DNA from: G965229605 sp965229605
GTDB taxonomy: Bacteria > Pseudomonadota > Alphaproteobacteria > CBDDJK01
Length of the DNA stretch: 64,000 nucleotides
NCBI GenBank assembly: GCA_965229605.1
Contig: OZ245892.1
Span: 930,001-994,000, forward strand
Reading direction: 5' to 3'
Positions 1 to 8,801 of this stretch are shown one piece after another. A program made the position numbers and the translations under genes. The notes under the pieces were generated by a model. The model saw only the letters and a program-made list of their open reading frames with translations. It did not search any database and was not told where the DNA came from. The number at the start of each line of letters is the position of its first letter. The first letter of the stretch is position 1.

Positions 1-1219
1 CCATCAGGGTAAAGAACAGGATAAAAGGAATCAGATACGGGCGCGGCACGGCAAGCACCTTGGCAATATAGGGAATAAGCGGCAAATTAAGAATCAGCAA
101 AATCACATTGCCCAGATACATGGATAAAATCACCGCCCAGAAAATTTCGGGCGCATCGACCATCAGCCGTGGCCCCGGCGTGACATTAAGGGCAATCAAG
201 GCCCCCAGCAAAATCGCCGTTGTGCCTGAACCGGGAATCCCCAGCGTTAACAGCGGCACAAATGACCCGGTGCAAGCGGCATTATTGGCAGATTCAGGGG
301 CCGCCAGTCCCTTGACTGATCCTTTCCCGAACAAAGCCCGGTCCTTGGGCTTGGCGATATTGCGCTCGACCGCATAGCCAAGGAAAGAGGCAATGGTCGC
401 CCCGGCACCGGGAAGCACACCGATCAAAAACCCCTGCAAGGACTGACGACCGATCACCGGGGTAATAGCGCGCACTTCTTCGCGGGTGATACGCAACTCC
501 TTGATTTCTGATTGCTGGCGCGCCCCTTTGGATCGTTCCGGGTCCAGAATAAGATACAGGGCTTCGGGCAGAGCAAACATGGCCATTGCCAGGGTGATAA
601 AGCCAAACCCGGATTGTAGGTCCATAATCCCCATGGTAAAGCGCGGCGCGTTAAACAAGGCCCCTTCGCCAACGGTTGCCATGACCAGCCCCAGAATTGT
701 CATCAGAACCGCTTTGCCGGTTTGTCCTGAGCCAGCAAAGGTGGCAATGGCTGACAGGCCAACCACCATCAGTGCGAAATATTCTGCCGAGTGAAATAAT
801 AAAGCGACCGAAGCGAGAGCAGGGGCAAACCCCATCAGAAGCAAGGCCCCGATGGTGCCGCCGCTAAAAGAGGCAATGGCAGCAACGGTGAGAGCTTTCC
901 CGGCTTTGCCTTGCCGGGTCAGGGGATAGCCGTCAAAACTGGTGGCAACGGTCGAGGCCACACCGGGCGCATTGATCAGAATGGAAGAGGTTGAGCCCCC
1001 AAAAATTGCCCCGTAATAGACTCCGGCCAGAAGAATAAGGGCCGCAGGCGGGTCACCAATCGAAATAGCCACCGGGATCATGATGGCAATAATCGACATC
1101 GGCCCGAGCCCGGGCAACATGCCGATAAAGGTGCCAACCAGACAGCCGCCAATCACCATAAGAATATTGGTGAGCGAAAAAGCGGCCTGCAGCCCGATTA
1201 AAAATCCTTCAAGAATCAA
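1..1219 (-). CDS. tctA: Tripartite tricarboxylate transporter large permease TctA (partial)
   Basis: Large membrane subunit of a TctCBA-type secondary transporter for carboxylates. About 406 codons are present; family members are near 500 residues, so roughly the last 95 are beyond the window edge. The translation shows the glycine/proline-rich signatures of the family: GMLPGLGPMS near the start, then YGAIFGGSTSSILINAPG, and later GVLPGAGATIASFLGYA and LGIPGSGTTAILLGAL. Most of the rest is hydrophobic helix. The start is TTG at 1219, eight bases after the tctB stop, with AGGAGAGG directly in front; no ATG lies nearby and the N-terminus LILEGFLIGL matches the usual family start. It is the last gene of tctC-tctB-tctA, read leftwards. 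Confidence 0.93.
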   Translation of the reverse strand, partial: MILEGFLIGLQAAFSLTNILMVIGGCLVGTFIGMLPGLGPMSIIAIMIPVAISIGDPPAALILLAGVYYGAIFGGSTSSILINAPGVASTVATSFDGYPLTRQGKAGKALTVAAIASFSGGTIGALLLMGFAPALASVALLFHSAEYFALMVVGLSAIATFAGSGQTGKAVLMTILGLVMATVGEGALFNAPRFTMGIMDLQSGFGFITLAMAMFALPEALYLILDPERSKGARQQSEIKELRITREEVRAITPVIGRQSLQGFLIGVLPGAGATIASFLGYAVERNIAKPKDRALFGKGSVKGLAAPESANNAACTGSFVPLLTLGIPGSGTTAILLGALIALNVTPGPRLMVDAPEIFWAVILSMYLGNVILLILNLPLIPYIAKVLAVPRPYLIPFILFFTLM

Positions 1220-1226
1220 CCTCTCC

Positions 1227-1712
1227 TTACATTAAAAAATCGGGCAGGGGTCTTAAAAAGATACCAAGCACCTGATCCACCAGATACCAGATCACGCCTG
1301 TTGCCGCGACTGAGACAATAAGGATCGGGATGACCCGGCGTTCTCCCAGCAGCCAGATGCTGGCAACAAGGAAACCACTGGTTGCCAGAAGAAAACCTGC
1401 CGGGCGCAATAAAAAGGCATAAAGCACCATAAAAGCAACCAGAGCAATGGCATGGCCCAGCTGATAGCGGCGCAGCTGCCGATAATCGATATCTTGTTTT
1501 TCGGGATCAAACCGGGTTTTTTCCAAATTGAAAATCACGACAAGGCAGGAAAGCATCCCGATAATCGACAAGGCTTTGGGAAAAGTTGACGGCCAGACCG
1601 GATTGCGCTGCAAGATCGGCGGCAAGGTGGCATCCATGGCAAACCAGGCGTGATAGCCATATACCACAAAGAGCAGCAAAAAAATAACGGCAATCAGGCG
1701 ATCAAGTGTCAT
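1227..1712 (-). CDS. tctB: Tripartite tricarboxylate transporter small permease TctB
   Basis: Small membrane subunit of the TctCBA carboxylate transporter, 161 residues, the normal size for TctB. Four hydrophobic segments can be seen, at about residues 3-22, 47-62, 88-106 and 110-150 (the last stretch is probably two helices), with a charged loop DPEKQDIDYRQLRRY between the second and third. It lies between tctC and tctA on the same strand with only a short gap to tctA, so the three are most likely one transcript. Sequence is poorly conserved in this family, so the assignment rests on size, topology and position between tctC and tctA. Confidence 0.88.
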   Translation of the reverse strand: MTLDRLIAVIFLLLFVVYGYHAWFAMDATLPPILQRNPVWPSTFPKALSIIGMLSCLVVIFNLEKTRFDPEKQDIDYRQLRRYQLGHAIALVAFMVLYAFLLRPAGFLLATSGFLVASIWLLGERRVIPILIVSVAATGVIWYLVDQVLGIFLRPLPDFLM

Positions 1713-1808
1713 CGGGCAAGTGTCATCGAACAGGGCCTGTTATCTATAGGTAGAGGAGGGGGCAGTTCCCCCTCCTCAGACCAACAACGTCAATATGAAC
1801 AGATGAAC

Positions 1809-2825
1809 TTAAAGGAATCCAAGCTGTTTCATCAGGCTTTCAATTTCCTTTTCCTGACCTTCAAGAAAAGTCTCGAAATCATCCCCGGAGTTATGGATAT
1901 TCTGCCAGCCATTGCGGGCCCGCACTGCTTCCCATTCAGGCGTGTCATACATTTTGGCAATCGCCATTTGATAGGCTTCCAGCTTGTCCTTTGGCAGACC
2001 AGGGGCAGCAAAGAACCCGCGCCAGTTGACAAACTGCGCATCAATGCCCTGTTCCTTCATGGTTGGCGCATCGGGGAAAGAATCAACCCGTTCAGCGGCT
2101 GTGATTCCAATAATGCGGACTTCACCCGCTTTGGCCAGTTCAATCGCTTCACTGAATCCGGTTGAAAGAGCCTGAATTTCTCCAGACAACAGGCCAGCCA
2201 TCGCCTTGCCTCCGGCATCATAGGCAATATATTTGACCGCTGTCGGGTCTTCACCTGCCGCCTGCATGACAAGGGCCGCCACCAGATGATCCATGCCGCC
2301 GGGAACCGAGCCACCGCCAACAGCAACTTTGTCCGGGTTCGCCTTATAGGCTGCCAAAAGGCCAGACATATCCTGAATATCGCTGCCTGTTCCGACTACC
2401 AGAGCCGCATAGTCGCCGATTGTCCCGGCAACCAGGGTTAAATCTCTGAAATTTTGTGGGAAAACCTTGGTCAGTGAACGGATAACAATCGGGGTCGAAT
2501 TGACCATCAAGGTCCCGTGCTGGCTGTCAGCGTTTTCAATCAGATAGCCGATGGCTTTGCCACCGCCGCCACCTGACATATTTTCATAGCTTGCTGATCC
2601 AACCAGACCCGCGTTGGTCAAGGCTTCGCCGGTCCCGCGTGCGGTGCCGTCCCAGCCGCCACCAGCCCCGCCTGGAATCAGAAAGTGAATGGAATCAACA
2701 ACCTGATGACCATCGGCTTTGGCGGTGCTGTCCATTCCCAGATGCGATAGACCAAGAACCAAACCCGCCGCAGCGGTTGTCATAAAAACCCGTCTTGTTG
2801 CTTTTGATACAAGTGAAAAATACAT
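1809..2825 (-). CDS. tctC: Tripartite tricarboxylate transporter substrate-binding protein TctC
   Basis: Periplasmic binding protein (TctC/BUG family) that captures a carboxylate for the TctAB permease. The chosen ATG at 2825 has GGGAG at a good distance and gives 338 residues; a longer reading frame to 2933 lacks such support. The N-terminus has a Tat-like signal, KATRRVFMTTAAAG, followed by a hydrophobic stretch and a likely cleavage site near AKADGH. The mature part shows the family signatures HFLIPGGAGGGWDGTAR near its start and KVAVGGGSVPGGMDH in the middle. The ligand cannot be predicted; members bind citrate, tricarballylate, aromatic acids and others. It is the first gene of the operon. 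No TctDE two-component regulator is visible. Confidence 0.93.
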   Translation of the reverse strand: MYFSLVSKATRRVFMTTAAAGLVLGLSHLGMDSTAKADGHQVVDSIHFLIPGGAGGGWDGTARGTGEALTNAGLVGSASYENMSGGGGGKAIGYLIENADSQHGTLMVNSTPIVIRSLTKVFPQNFRDLTLVAGTIGDYAALVVGTGSDIQDMSGLLAAYKANPDKVAVGGGSVPGGMDHLVAALVMQAAGEDPTAVKYIAYDAGGKAMAGLLSGEIQALSTGFSEAIELAKAGEVRIIGITAAERVDSFPDAPTMKEQGIDAQFVNWRGFFAAPGLPKDKLEAYQMAIAKMYDTPEWEAVRARNGWQNIHNSGDDFETFLEGQEKEIESLMKQLGFL

Positions 2826-3029
2826 TCTGAACTCCCTTTTGTTGGTTTGGACTTTATGGGTAGATTTTTTCGCTCGCGCAGGTTTATCGCCCGCACCAGA
2901 TTTGCCCGAATGTGGTTTGAATATCTGCCTCACTCTCTATGGGCATGTTAACTGAATAACCCAAACAATTAAAGCCTAAATTCAACAACACATTCGTTAT
3001 AACGATATTATCATAAGTCAGTGAGTTAT
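2826..3029. promoter_or_regulatory. tctC upstream region with 12-bp palindrome
   Basis: This 204-bp gap separates the relE stop from tctC and must hold the tctC promoter. A perfect 12-bp palindrome, TCGTTATAACGA, lies at 2994-3005 in an AT-rich stretch. It could be an operator for the tct genes or part of the relBE transcript end. No convincing -35/-10 pair could be picked by eye. Confidence 0.3.
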
Positions 3030-3299
3030 TTATCTATAGGCTTCGCTGCGATGCGCGATCCGAACAATAAAGAGTGTCTTTTGATCAAAATCGGGTGAAT
3101 AGACAATACGATAATCACCTACACGAAACCGCCAAAGGTCGCCCCACTTTCCGCCTTTAAGTTTTGTCGATAGAATATTCGGGTCTTCTAATGAGACAAC
3201 ACGTTCAAGCAAAAAATCACGAATTCTTTTTGCTTGTGTTCGGTCTATTGCTGAAAGCTGTTTTTGTGCGCTCGGCGTTAATTTAATCGTCCAGGCCAA
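3030..3299 (-). CDS. relE: RelE/ParE-family toxin
   Basis: Predicted RelE-type toxin, an mRNA interferase or gyrase poison depending on subtype. The body reads AWTIKLTPSAQKQL at the start and GDLWRFRVGDYRIVY, then FIVRIAHRSEAYR at the end, which is the usual pattern of the fold: basic N-terminal helices followed by strands with the conserved R-x-R-x-G-DYR-I-Y motif. The reading frame overlaps the 3' end of the antitoxin gene and lacks ATG. TTG at 3299 gives 89 residues and the family-typical start; a TTG at 3320 would add seven residues. GAGGAAG lies about 12 bases before TTG 3299. The overlap with the antitoxin implies translational coupling. Confidence 0.85.
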   Translation of the reverse strand: MAWTIKLTPSAQKQLSAIDRTQAKRIRDFLLERVVSLEDPNILSTKLKGGKWGDLWRFRVGDYRIVYSPDFDQKTLFIVRIAHRSEAYR

Positions 3300-3510
3300 G
3301 GTCTTTACTAACTTCCTCAAGTGATCTGGATTCTATTTTACCTTGCTTCAACGCCCGTAATTCACGTTCTCCTAAATAAGTGTCTTCCAAATCATCGAGA
3401 TGCTCGTCAAGCAACTCCCTTATGTAAGAACTTACTGTCCGCCTTGTGGATTTAGCCAAATTCCGCAAGCGCACCATTTCTTGCTCGTCTAGTCTGACGC
3501 TAATGCTCAT
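3283..3510 (-). CDS. relB: RelB-family antitoxin
   Basis: Antitoxin partner of the downstream RelE-type toxin, 75 residues. The N-terminus MSISVRLDEQEMVRLRNLA is a ribbon-helix-helix start, the usual DNA-binding and dimerisation part of such antitoxins; the acidic C-terminal half (DLEDTYLGERELRALKQG) would wrap the toxin. GAGG precedes the ATG. Its 3' end overlaps the toxin frame by 17 bp or more, the standard antitoxin-first order. The pair stands alone between the tct and smo operons and probably autoregulates from the AT-rich region just upstream. Confidence 0.82.
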   Translation of the reverse strand: MSISVRLDEQEMVRLRNLAKSTRRTVSSYIRELLDEHLDDLEDTYLGERELRALKQGKIESRSLEEVSKDLGLDD

Positions 3511-3535
3511 TTTGAATTCCTCGATGAAAAAATTC

Positions 3536-3546
3536 TTGTACTACAA
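3536..3546. promoter_or_regulatory. relB: Candidate relBE operator palindrome
   Basis: TTGTA-C-TACAA, a perfect 5-bp inverted repeat around one base, lies 26 bp before the relB start in AT-rich DNA (3511-3620). Short palindromes at this distance are typical targets of ribbon-helix-helix antitoxins. Binding is inferred, not shown. Confidence 0.35.
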
Positions 3547-3636
3547 AAATTACATAACATACATATAACATTTTTTGATATAAATCAATTATTGGATCAT
3601 GCATGAAACAGCCTGCTGGTATCTCTACTTGATGGA

Positions 3637-4407
3637 TTAACTCATCCAGTTGCCGCCATCGACATTATAGCATTGGGCGACAATATAGTCGGACTCAGCT
3701 GAGGCCAGGAAAATTGCCATGCCGGTTAAATCTTCGGGCTGTCCCATGCGACCAAAGGGGACAGATGCGCCGACCTCTTTCTTCTTTTGGCCGGGAGGTT
3801 TGTTTTCATATCTGGCAAAGAAAGCATCCACCCCGTCCCAATGATCGCCATCAACAACGCCGGGTGCAATCGCATTCACATTGATCCGGTGTTTAATCAA
3901 ATCAAGCCCGGCAGACTGGGTCAGGCTGATCACCGCTGCCTTGCTGGCACAATAGACAGCAACCAGAGGCTCCCCGCGCCGACCGGCCTGGGAGGCCATA
4001 TTGATAATCTTTCCGCCTTCACCCCGCGCAATCATATGTCTGGCGACCGCTTGCAATGTAAAAAGGGTGCCGCTCACATTGACCGCAAAAACATGGCAGT
4101 AATCTGCTTCAGTGATGTCTGTGACCGGTGCGGCCGAAAAAATCGCCGCATTATTGATCAAAATATCAATTTTACCAAATGATTTCAGTGTTTTTTCGAC
4201 CGCAGCTTCAATGCTGCTCAAAGAGGTGACATCCATCTGGACGGGGAGGGCTGCCGGGCCGATGTCCTGTGCCGCTTGCTTCACACGGTCAAAATCAATG
4301 TCAGCCAGTGCGACCTTTGCCCCTTCCTTGATATAGGCCTTGGCGAATGCAAGGCCAATCCCGCGCCCGGCCCCGGTTATCAGGGCAATCTTTCTGTCTA
4401 GTCGCAT
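3637..4407 (-). CDS. smoS: Sorbitol/polyol dehydrogenase, SDR family (SmoS-like)
   Basis: Short-chain dehydrogenase of 256 residues that probably oxidises D-sorbitol or a related polyol to the ketose with NAD+. Visible elements are the nucleotide-binding TGAGRGIG (residues 11-18), acidic D59 in the MDV strand, NNAA (85-88), Ser139 and the catalytic Y152-C-A-S-K156. The C-terminal part GVVDGDHWDGVDAFFARYE and the ending YNVDGGNWMS match what is known of SmoS of Rhodobacter sphaeroides, which has the same length. It lies just after smoK, last in a five-gene transporter operon, as in the Rhodobacter smo locus. The mannitol dehydrogenase gene (mtlK) that accompanies it there is not present here. 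Confidence 0.9.
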   Translation of the reverse strand: MRLDRKIALITGAGRGIGLAFAKAYIKEGAKVALADIDFDRVKQAAQDIGPAALPVQMDVTSLSSIEAAVEKTLKSFGKIDILINNAAIFSAAPVTDITEADYCHVFAVNVSGTLFTLQAVARHMIARGEGGKIINMASQAGRRGEPLVAVYCASKAAVISLTQSAGLDLIKHRINVNAIAPGVVDGDHWDGVDAFFARYENKPPGQKKKEVGASVPFGRMGQPEDLTGMAIFLASAESDYIVAQCYNVDGGNWMS

Positions 4408-4422
4408 TATGACCAGTAGCGG

Positions 4423-5451
4423 CTAAAGGCTTAACCCTTCTGCATCAAATTTATATATTTTCCCGGAAGGCTCCAGCCCGATGGTGTCGCCGTGGCTTAT
4501 TGTTTTGTTGCCTGACGTATCACCTGGCTGGCGAACAGTGAAAATCTCGCGCTCATTGACCCGGACTCGTATGAATATGTCAGAACCCAGATATTCAACC
4601 AGCTCAACCTGTCCTTGCCATGTTGCTGCGGTTTTGGTCTTTTTGCCGGAGGGTAAAACAACGTTGAAATGCTCCGGGCGAATGCCGATGGTATGGGCCC
4701 CATGCTTTTGGGCGATTTCACCTGTCATGAAATTCATTTTGGGAGAACCGATAAATCCGGCCACAAAAAGATTGCGCGGTGAATTATAGAGCTCAAGCGG
4801 TGCCCCGAATTGTTCAATGACCCCGGCCTGTAGAACAACAATCTTGTCAGCCATTGTCATGGCTTCAACCTGATCATGGGTGACATAGATCATGGTGGTT
4901 TCAAGCATTTGATGCAGCTGGGTAATTTCCGCCCGCATATTGACGCGCAAGGCTGCATCCAGATTGGATAAAGGCTCATCGAACAGAAAGGCGGTAGGCT
5001 CGCGCACAATAGCCCGCCCGATAGCCACACGCTGTCGCTGCCCGCCTGAAAGCTGCCCGGGGCGATGATCCAGATAGTCCCCAAGGTTTAACGTGCTGGC
5101 GGCTGATTCAACCCGCTTTGTGATTTCTGCCTTGTCCAACCCTGCCATTTTTAACGGAAAACCGATGTTTTTACGCACCGACATATGGGGGTAAAGCGCA
5201 TAGGACTGAAACACCATAGCCAGCCCCCGGTCTGCGGGCGGGAGGTGCGTGGCTTCCTTTCCAGATATTTCAACTTCGCCAGAGGTCACATCCTCAAGAC
5301 CGGCAATCAGGCGCAAAAGCGTTGACTTGCCGCAGCCGGACGGCCCGACAAAGACAATGAATTCACCGGCATTGATTGACAGGTCCAGGGGCGGAATCAC
5401 TTGTTTATTGCCAAAACTCTTGGTGATATTTTTAAGGATAATATGTCCCAT
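4423..5451 (-). CDS. smoK: Polyol ABC transporter ATP-binding protein (SmoK-like)
   Basis: ATPase subunit that powers the sorbitol/mannitol-type importer; 342 residues. Walker A GPSGCGKST at 36-44, Q-loop FQSYALYPHM near 81-90, signature LSGGQ at 134-138, Walker B FLFDEP with E159, and H192 in THDQVEAMT. The C-terminal part (from about 240) is the MalK/UgpC-type regulatory TOBE region with IGIRPEHF. It follows the two permease genes and precedes smoS on the same strand. MalK-like ATPases are often shared between transporters, so substrate is inferred from the neighbours. Confidence 0.93.
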   Translation of the reverse strand: MGHIILKNITKSFGNKQVIPPLDLSINAGEFIVFVGPSGCGKSTLLRLIAGLEDVTSGEVEISGKEATHLPPADRGLAMVFQSYALYPHMSVRKNIGFPLKMAGLDKAEITKRVESAASTLNLGDYLDHRPGQLSGGQRQRVAIGRAIVREPTAFLFDEPLSNLDAALRVNMRAEITQLHQMLETTMIYVTHDQVEAMTMADKIVVLQAGVIEQFGAPLELYNSPRNLFVAGFIGSPKMNFMTGEIAQKHGAHTIGIRPEHFNVVLPSGKKTKTAATWQGQVELVEYLGSDIFIRVRVNEREIFTVRQPGDTSGNKTISHGDTIGLEPSGKIYKFDAEGLSL

Positions 5452-5502
5452 TTTCTTTCCCTGTTTATCTTTTCTTGCTTATGGTCCGGGTTGCTTTGCG
5501 TT

Positions 5503-6333
5503 TTATTTAACCGCCCCAAATGTAAGCCCGCGCACCAGTTGTTTTTGCGAAAACCAGCCCATGATCAGAATAGGCGCGATGGCCAGCGTTGAAGCCGCAG
5601 AGAGTTTGGCATAGAACAGGCCTTCCGGGCTTGAGTAGCTGGCGATAAAGGCGGTGAGCGGCGCGGCTTTGGCTGCGGTCAGATTGAGTGTCCAAAAGGC
5701 TTCATTCCAGGCCAGAATAATATTGAGCAGCAGGGTTGAGGCAATTCCCGGCACGGCCATCGGGGTGAGAATATAGATAATCTCGTTCTTGAGATTGGCG
5801 CCATCCATACGGGCGGCTTCCAGAATATCATTCGGGATTTCCTTGAAATAGGTATAGAGCATCCAGATAATGATGGGCAGATTCATCAGCATCAGAATCA
5901 CCACCAGTGCGATGCGGGTATCGAGCAAGCCCATTTTCTGAACGATCAGATAGATCGGCACCAGCACGCCGACGCCGGGCATCATCTTGGTTGAGAGCAT
6001 CCACATCAGCACGTTGCGGGTCTGTTTTCCGGGCACAAAAGCCATGGCCCAAGCTGCGGGAACCGCGATCAAAAGGCCAAGCACCGTTGAGCCCAAAGAG
6101 ATAACCACTGAATTCCAGAAGTGCCGGGCGTAATTTGAGCGTTCTTGCACGGTTGCATAGTTCTCCAGCGTCCAGTCAAAGGCAAAAAGTTTCGGCGGAA
6201 AGGCAATCGCATCGACTTCGGATTTAAAGCTGGTCAAAATTGTCCAGAGGATTGGGAAAAAAATCAACAGTCCAATGGCCCAGGCCAGAAAGGTCCAGAC
6301 GAGTGTATGGGATGTTTTTGCCTGACGTGCCAT
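5503..6333 (-). CDS. smoG: Polyol ABC transporter permease (SmoG-like)
   Basis: Inner-membrane permease of the carbohydrate CUT1/MalG type, 276 residues, six predicted membrane segments beginning with a helix at about 14-33. The cytoplasmic EAA loop that docks the ATPase reads LEAARMDGANLKNEIIYILTPM. The ending, GWFSQKQLVRGLTFGAVK, is the classic C-terminus of MalG-type subunits. The start ATG at 6333 lies 3 bp after the smoF stop, so the two are tightly coupled. Forms the channel with SmoF. Confidence 0.92.
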   Translation of the reverse strand: MARQAKTSHTLVWTFLAWAIGLLIFFPILWTILTSFKSEVDAIAFPPKLFAFDWTLENYATVQERSNYARHFWNSVVISLGSTVLGLLIAVPAAWAMAFVPGKQTRNVLMWMLSTKMMPGVGVLVPIYLIVQKMGLLDTRIALVVILMLMNLPIIIWMLYTYFKEIPNDILEAARMDGANLKNEIIYILTPMAVPGIASTLLLNIILAWNEAFWTLNLTAAKAAPLTAFIASYSSPEGLFYAKLSAASTLAIAPILIMGWFSQKQLVRGLTFGAVK

Positions 6334-6336
6334 GGT

Positions 6337-7206
6337 TCAGGCATCCAGGCTCTTGCCAATCATGCGCATCAGGAAGATGGCAACAATATTGGCCAGAATA
6401 ACCGCAATAACCCCGCCAGCAGCCCCGCCGCCTGCGTCAAAGCCCAGTCTGGCCAGGCGATAGATCATATAGGTGATATTGGTTGAGGCATTGCCGGGTC
6501 CACCGCTGGTGGTCACCAAAATCTCGGCAAAAATCGCCAGAAGAAAGATGGTTTCAATCAAGATCACGACCGTGATCGGTCTGGCAAGATGGGGCAGGGT
6601 GATATGGAGGAACCGGCTCCAGACGCTTGCGCCGTCCATTTCTGCGGCCTCCATCTGTTCCTGATCAAGGCTTTGCAGGGCTGTCAGTAAAATCAGTGTT
6701 GCAAAGGGCAGCCATTGCCAGGCGACAATCCCGATGATTGAGGCCAGCGGATAATGCGCCAGAAAGTCAATAGGCTCCTGCCCGGCCAGACTGGAGAGAA
6801 AAGCAAAAATCCCGTTGACCGGATTCATAAACATATTTTTCCAGACAAGGGCAGAAACGGTTGGCATAATGAAGAAGGGCGCAATGACCATCAGGCGCAC
6901 AATGCCGCGTCCCCAAAAGTCACGATTGAGCAGCAATCCAAGCAAGACCCCGCCAATAATTGTGATGGAGATAACGCCGCCAACCAGCACAAGCGTATTG
7001 ATCAGGGCTTCCCCGAAAGCCGGGTCTGTTACAAAATATTGATAATTTTTAAAGCCAAACCAACTGGTTCCGGGGCGCAATAAATTATAGCGCAGAAAAG
7101 AAAAATACAGCGTCAGTCCAAGCGGCACGACCATCCAGAGTAAAAGCAGAACAACCGATGGTGAAACCATCCAGCGCGAAAGAACGCGGGTATGTTGTGT
7201 AGCCAT
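6337..7206 (-). CDS. smoF: Polyol ABC transporter permease (SmoF-like)
   Basis: MalF-type inner-membrane permease, 289 residues with six hydrophobic segments; the first is at about 15-37. The EAA loop reads MEAAEMDGASVWSRFLHITLPH. It begins 190 bp after smoE and runs almost directly into smoG. The hairpin in the smoE-smoF gap probably lowers its expression relative to the binding protein. Confidence 0.92.
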   Translation of the reverse strand: MATQHTRVLSRWMVSPSVVLLLLWMVVPLGLTLYFSFLRYNLLRPGTSWFGFKNYQYFVTDPAFGEALINTLVLVGGVISITIIGGVLLGLLLNRDFWGRGIVRLMVIAPFFIMPTVSALVWKNMFMNPVNGIFAFLSSLAGQEPIDFLAHYPLASIIGIVAWQWLPFATLILLTALQSLDQEQMEAAEMDGASVWSRFLHITLPHLARPITVVILIETIFLLAIFAEILVTTSGGPGNASTNITYMIYRLARLGFDAGGGAAGGVIAVILANIVAIFLMRMIGKSLDA

Positions 7207-7287
7207 TTGCTTATCCTGCGATCTGCTTACCCCGAAGGACTGAAAGGAGAACTCTTTATTTCAGCACCACTTTGATGCGGGATTGGT

Positions 7288-7355
7288 TTAACAGGGATGG
7301 TTTGCGCCAGCTTGCACATAAACGTGCAGTGCTAAACGCAAACCAGTCCCGTTAA
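7288..7355 (-). promoter_or_regulatory. Long intergenic hairpin between smoE and smoF
   Basis: An imperfect 19-bp inverted repeat, 7288-7306 against 7337-7355 (16 of 19 positions pair as Watson-Crick), encloses a second small hairpin, TGCAC/GTGCA at 7313-7317 and 7324-7328. It sits in the 189-bp gap after the binding-protein gene. Structures in this position in binding-protein operons usually protect the upstream mRNA from 3' exonucleases or attenuate read-through, so that the binding protein is made in excess. No T-run follows, so a simple terminator is less likely. Confidence 0.6.
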
Positions 7356-7395
7356 TCAAGGTCCGCAGACCATTGTCAAACTAAAGCTGTCAGCT

Positions 7396-8700
7396 TTAAT
7401 AGCCTGCCTTGTCCATTTCGCGTGTGGCAATAGACTGCGCAGCTTCCAAGGCTTCAGCGGCCGTCTTGTCTCCGGCAAGGGCGGCAGAAAATTCCTGCCC
7501 GATTGCCGTCGCCATTCCTTGAAATTCTGGAATAGCAACAAACTGCACGCCGACATAGGGGACCGGATCCACGGTCGGATTTTTTGGATCAGCTGCATTG
7601 ATGCTGTCCAGGGTCATTTTGGCAAATGGCACCTTGGCATATTCCGGATTGTTATAGAGTGAGGTCCGGGTGCCGGGCGGGACATTTGCCCATCCTTCTT
7701 TGGAGGCGACCAGTGCCAGGTAATCCTTGGAGGTTGCCCATTCAACAAAGGTCTTTGCTGCATCGGCATTTTGCGTACCGGCAGGAATGGCCAGCGACCA
7801 GGCCCAGAGCCAGTTTCCGCGTTTTCCAAGTCCGTTATCGGGTGCCAGCGCAAAGCCAACATGATCGGCAACGGTTGAATCCTTGGGGTTGGTGACAAAG
7901 CTGGCAGCGACGGTGGCATCAATCCACATGCCGCAGCGGCCTTGCTGGAAGAGAACAAGATTTTCATTAAATCCGTTCGAGCTTGCGCCGGGCGGGCCGT
8001 ATTTGCCCATCAGGTCGAGGTAATAATTCAGCGTGTTCGACCATTCCTTGCTGTCAAACTGCGGTGTCCAGTCTTCATCAAACCAGCGGGCTCCGAAACT
8101 GTTGGAGGTTGCGGTCAAAAAGGCGACATTTTCGCCCCAACCGGCTTTGCCCCGCAAGCAGACTCCGTAAATATCATTGTCACGGTCATCCATTGCGGCA
8201 GCTGCCTTCTTGATAAAGTCCCAAGTCGGCGCATCCGGCATGCTCAATCCGGCTTTTTCCATCAAGTCGGTGCGATACATGACCATGGAACTTTCGCCAT
8301 AGAAAGGCGCGGCATAGAGATTGCCATCAAGCGTCAATCCGCCGCGAATAGCTGGCAGCAGGTCATCGACATCATAATCCGCGCTAAATTCAAGCGGAAC
8401 CAGCCAGTCCTGTGCGCCCCAAATCGGCACTTCATAGGTGCCGATGGTCATAACGTCATATTGCCCGCCTTTTGTGGCAATATCCGTGGTGACGCGCTCG
8501 CGCAGGACATTTTCTTCCAGAGTCACCCACTCAACGTTAATACCCGGGTGTTTGGCATTGAAATCATCCATCAGCCCTTGCATCCGGATCATATCGCCGT
8601 TGTTCACGGTTGCAACCGTGATGGTTGTTTGTGCCAAAGCGGGGGCGGTTAAAAGCGCAGCTGCCCCGACCCCAAGCAGTGCTTTTTTGAAAAAACGCAT
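7396..8700 (-). CDS. smoE: Polyol ABC transporter substrate-binding protein (SmoE-like)
   Basis: Periplasmic binding protein, family 1 (CUT1 carbohydrate), 434 residues. A Sec signal peptide is clear: MRFFKKALLGVGAAALLTAPALAQ, with cleavage after ALA. The mature start TTITVATVNNGDMIRMQGL and internal motifs GTYEVPIWGAQDWLVPL and YGESSMVMYRTDLM fit sorbitol/mannitol/sugar-alcohol binding proteins. AGGAG lies just before the ATG. First gene of the smoE-F-G-K-S operon; transcription must begin in the gap 8701-8801. No dedicated regulator is adjacent. Confidence 0.92.
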   Translation of the reverse strand: MRFFKKALLGVGAAALLTAPALAQTTITVATVNNGDMIRMQGLMDDFNAKHPGINVEWVTLEENVLRERVTTDIATKGGQYDVMTIGTYEVPIWGAQDWLVPLEFSADYDVDDLLPAIRGGLTLDGNLYAAPFYGESSMVMYRTDLMEKAGLSMPDAPTWDFIKKAAAAMDDRDNDIYGVCLRGKAGWGENVAFLTATSNSFGARWFDEDWTPQFDSKEWSNTLNYYLDLMGKYGPPGASSNGFNENLVLFQQGRCGMWIDATVAASFVTNPKDSTVADHVGFALAPDNGLGKRGNWLWAWSLAIPAGTQNADAAKTFVEWATSKDYLALVASKEGWANVPPGTRTSLYNNPEYAKVPFAKMTLDSINAADPKNPTVDPVPYVGVQFVAIPEFQGMATAIGQEFSAALAGDKTAAEALEAAQSIATREMDKAGY

Positions 8701-8801
8701 GATTTACTCCTTCTCGTTAATGTGAGCATTCAATCTATCTTGTGCAGCAAGACAGCGCAACCGAAAATACAGGTTTACAGCCAGATTATCTGTGCTTCAC
8801 A

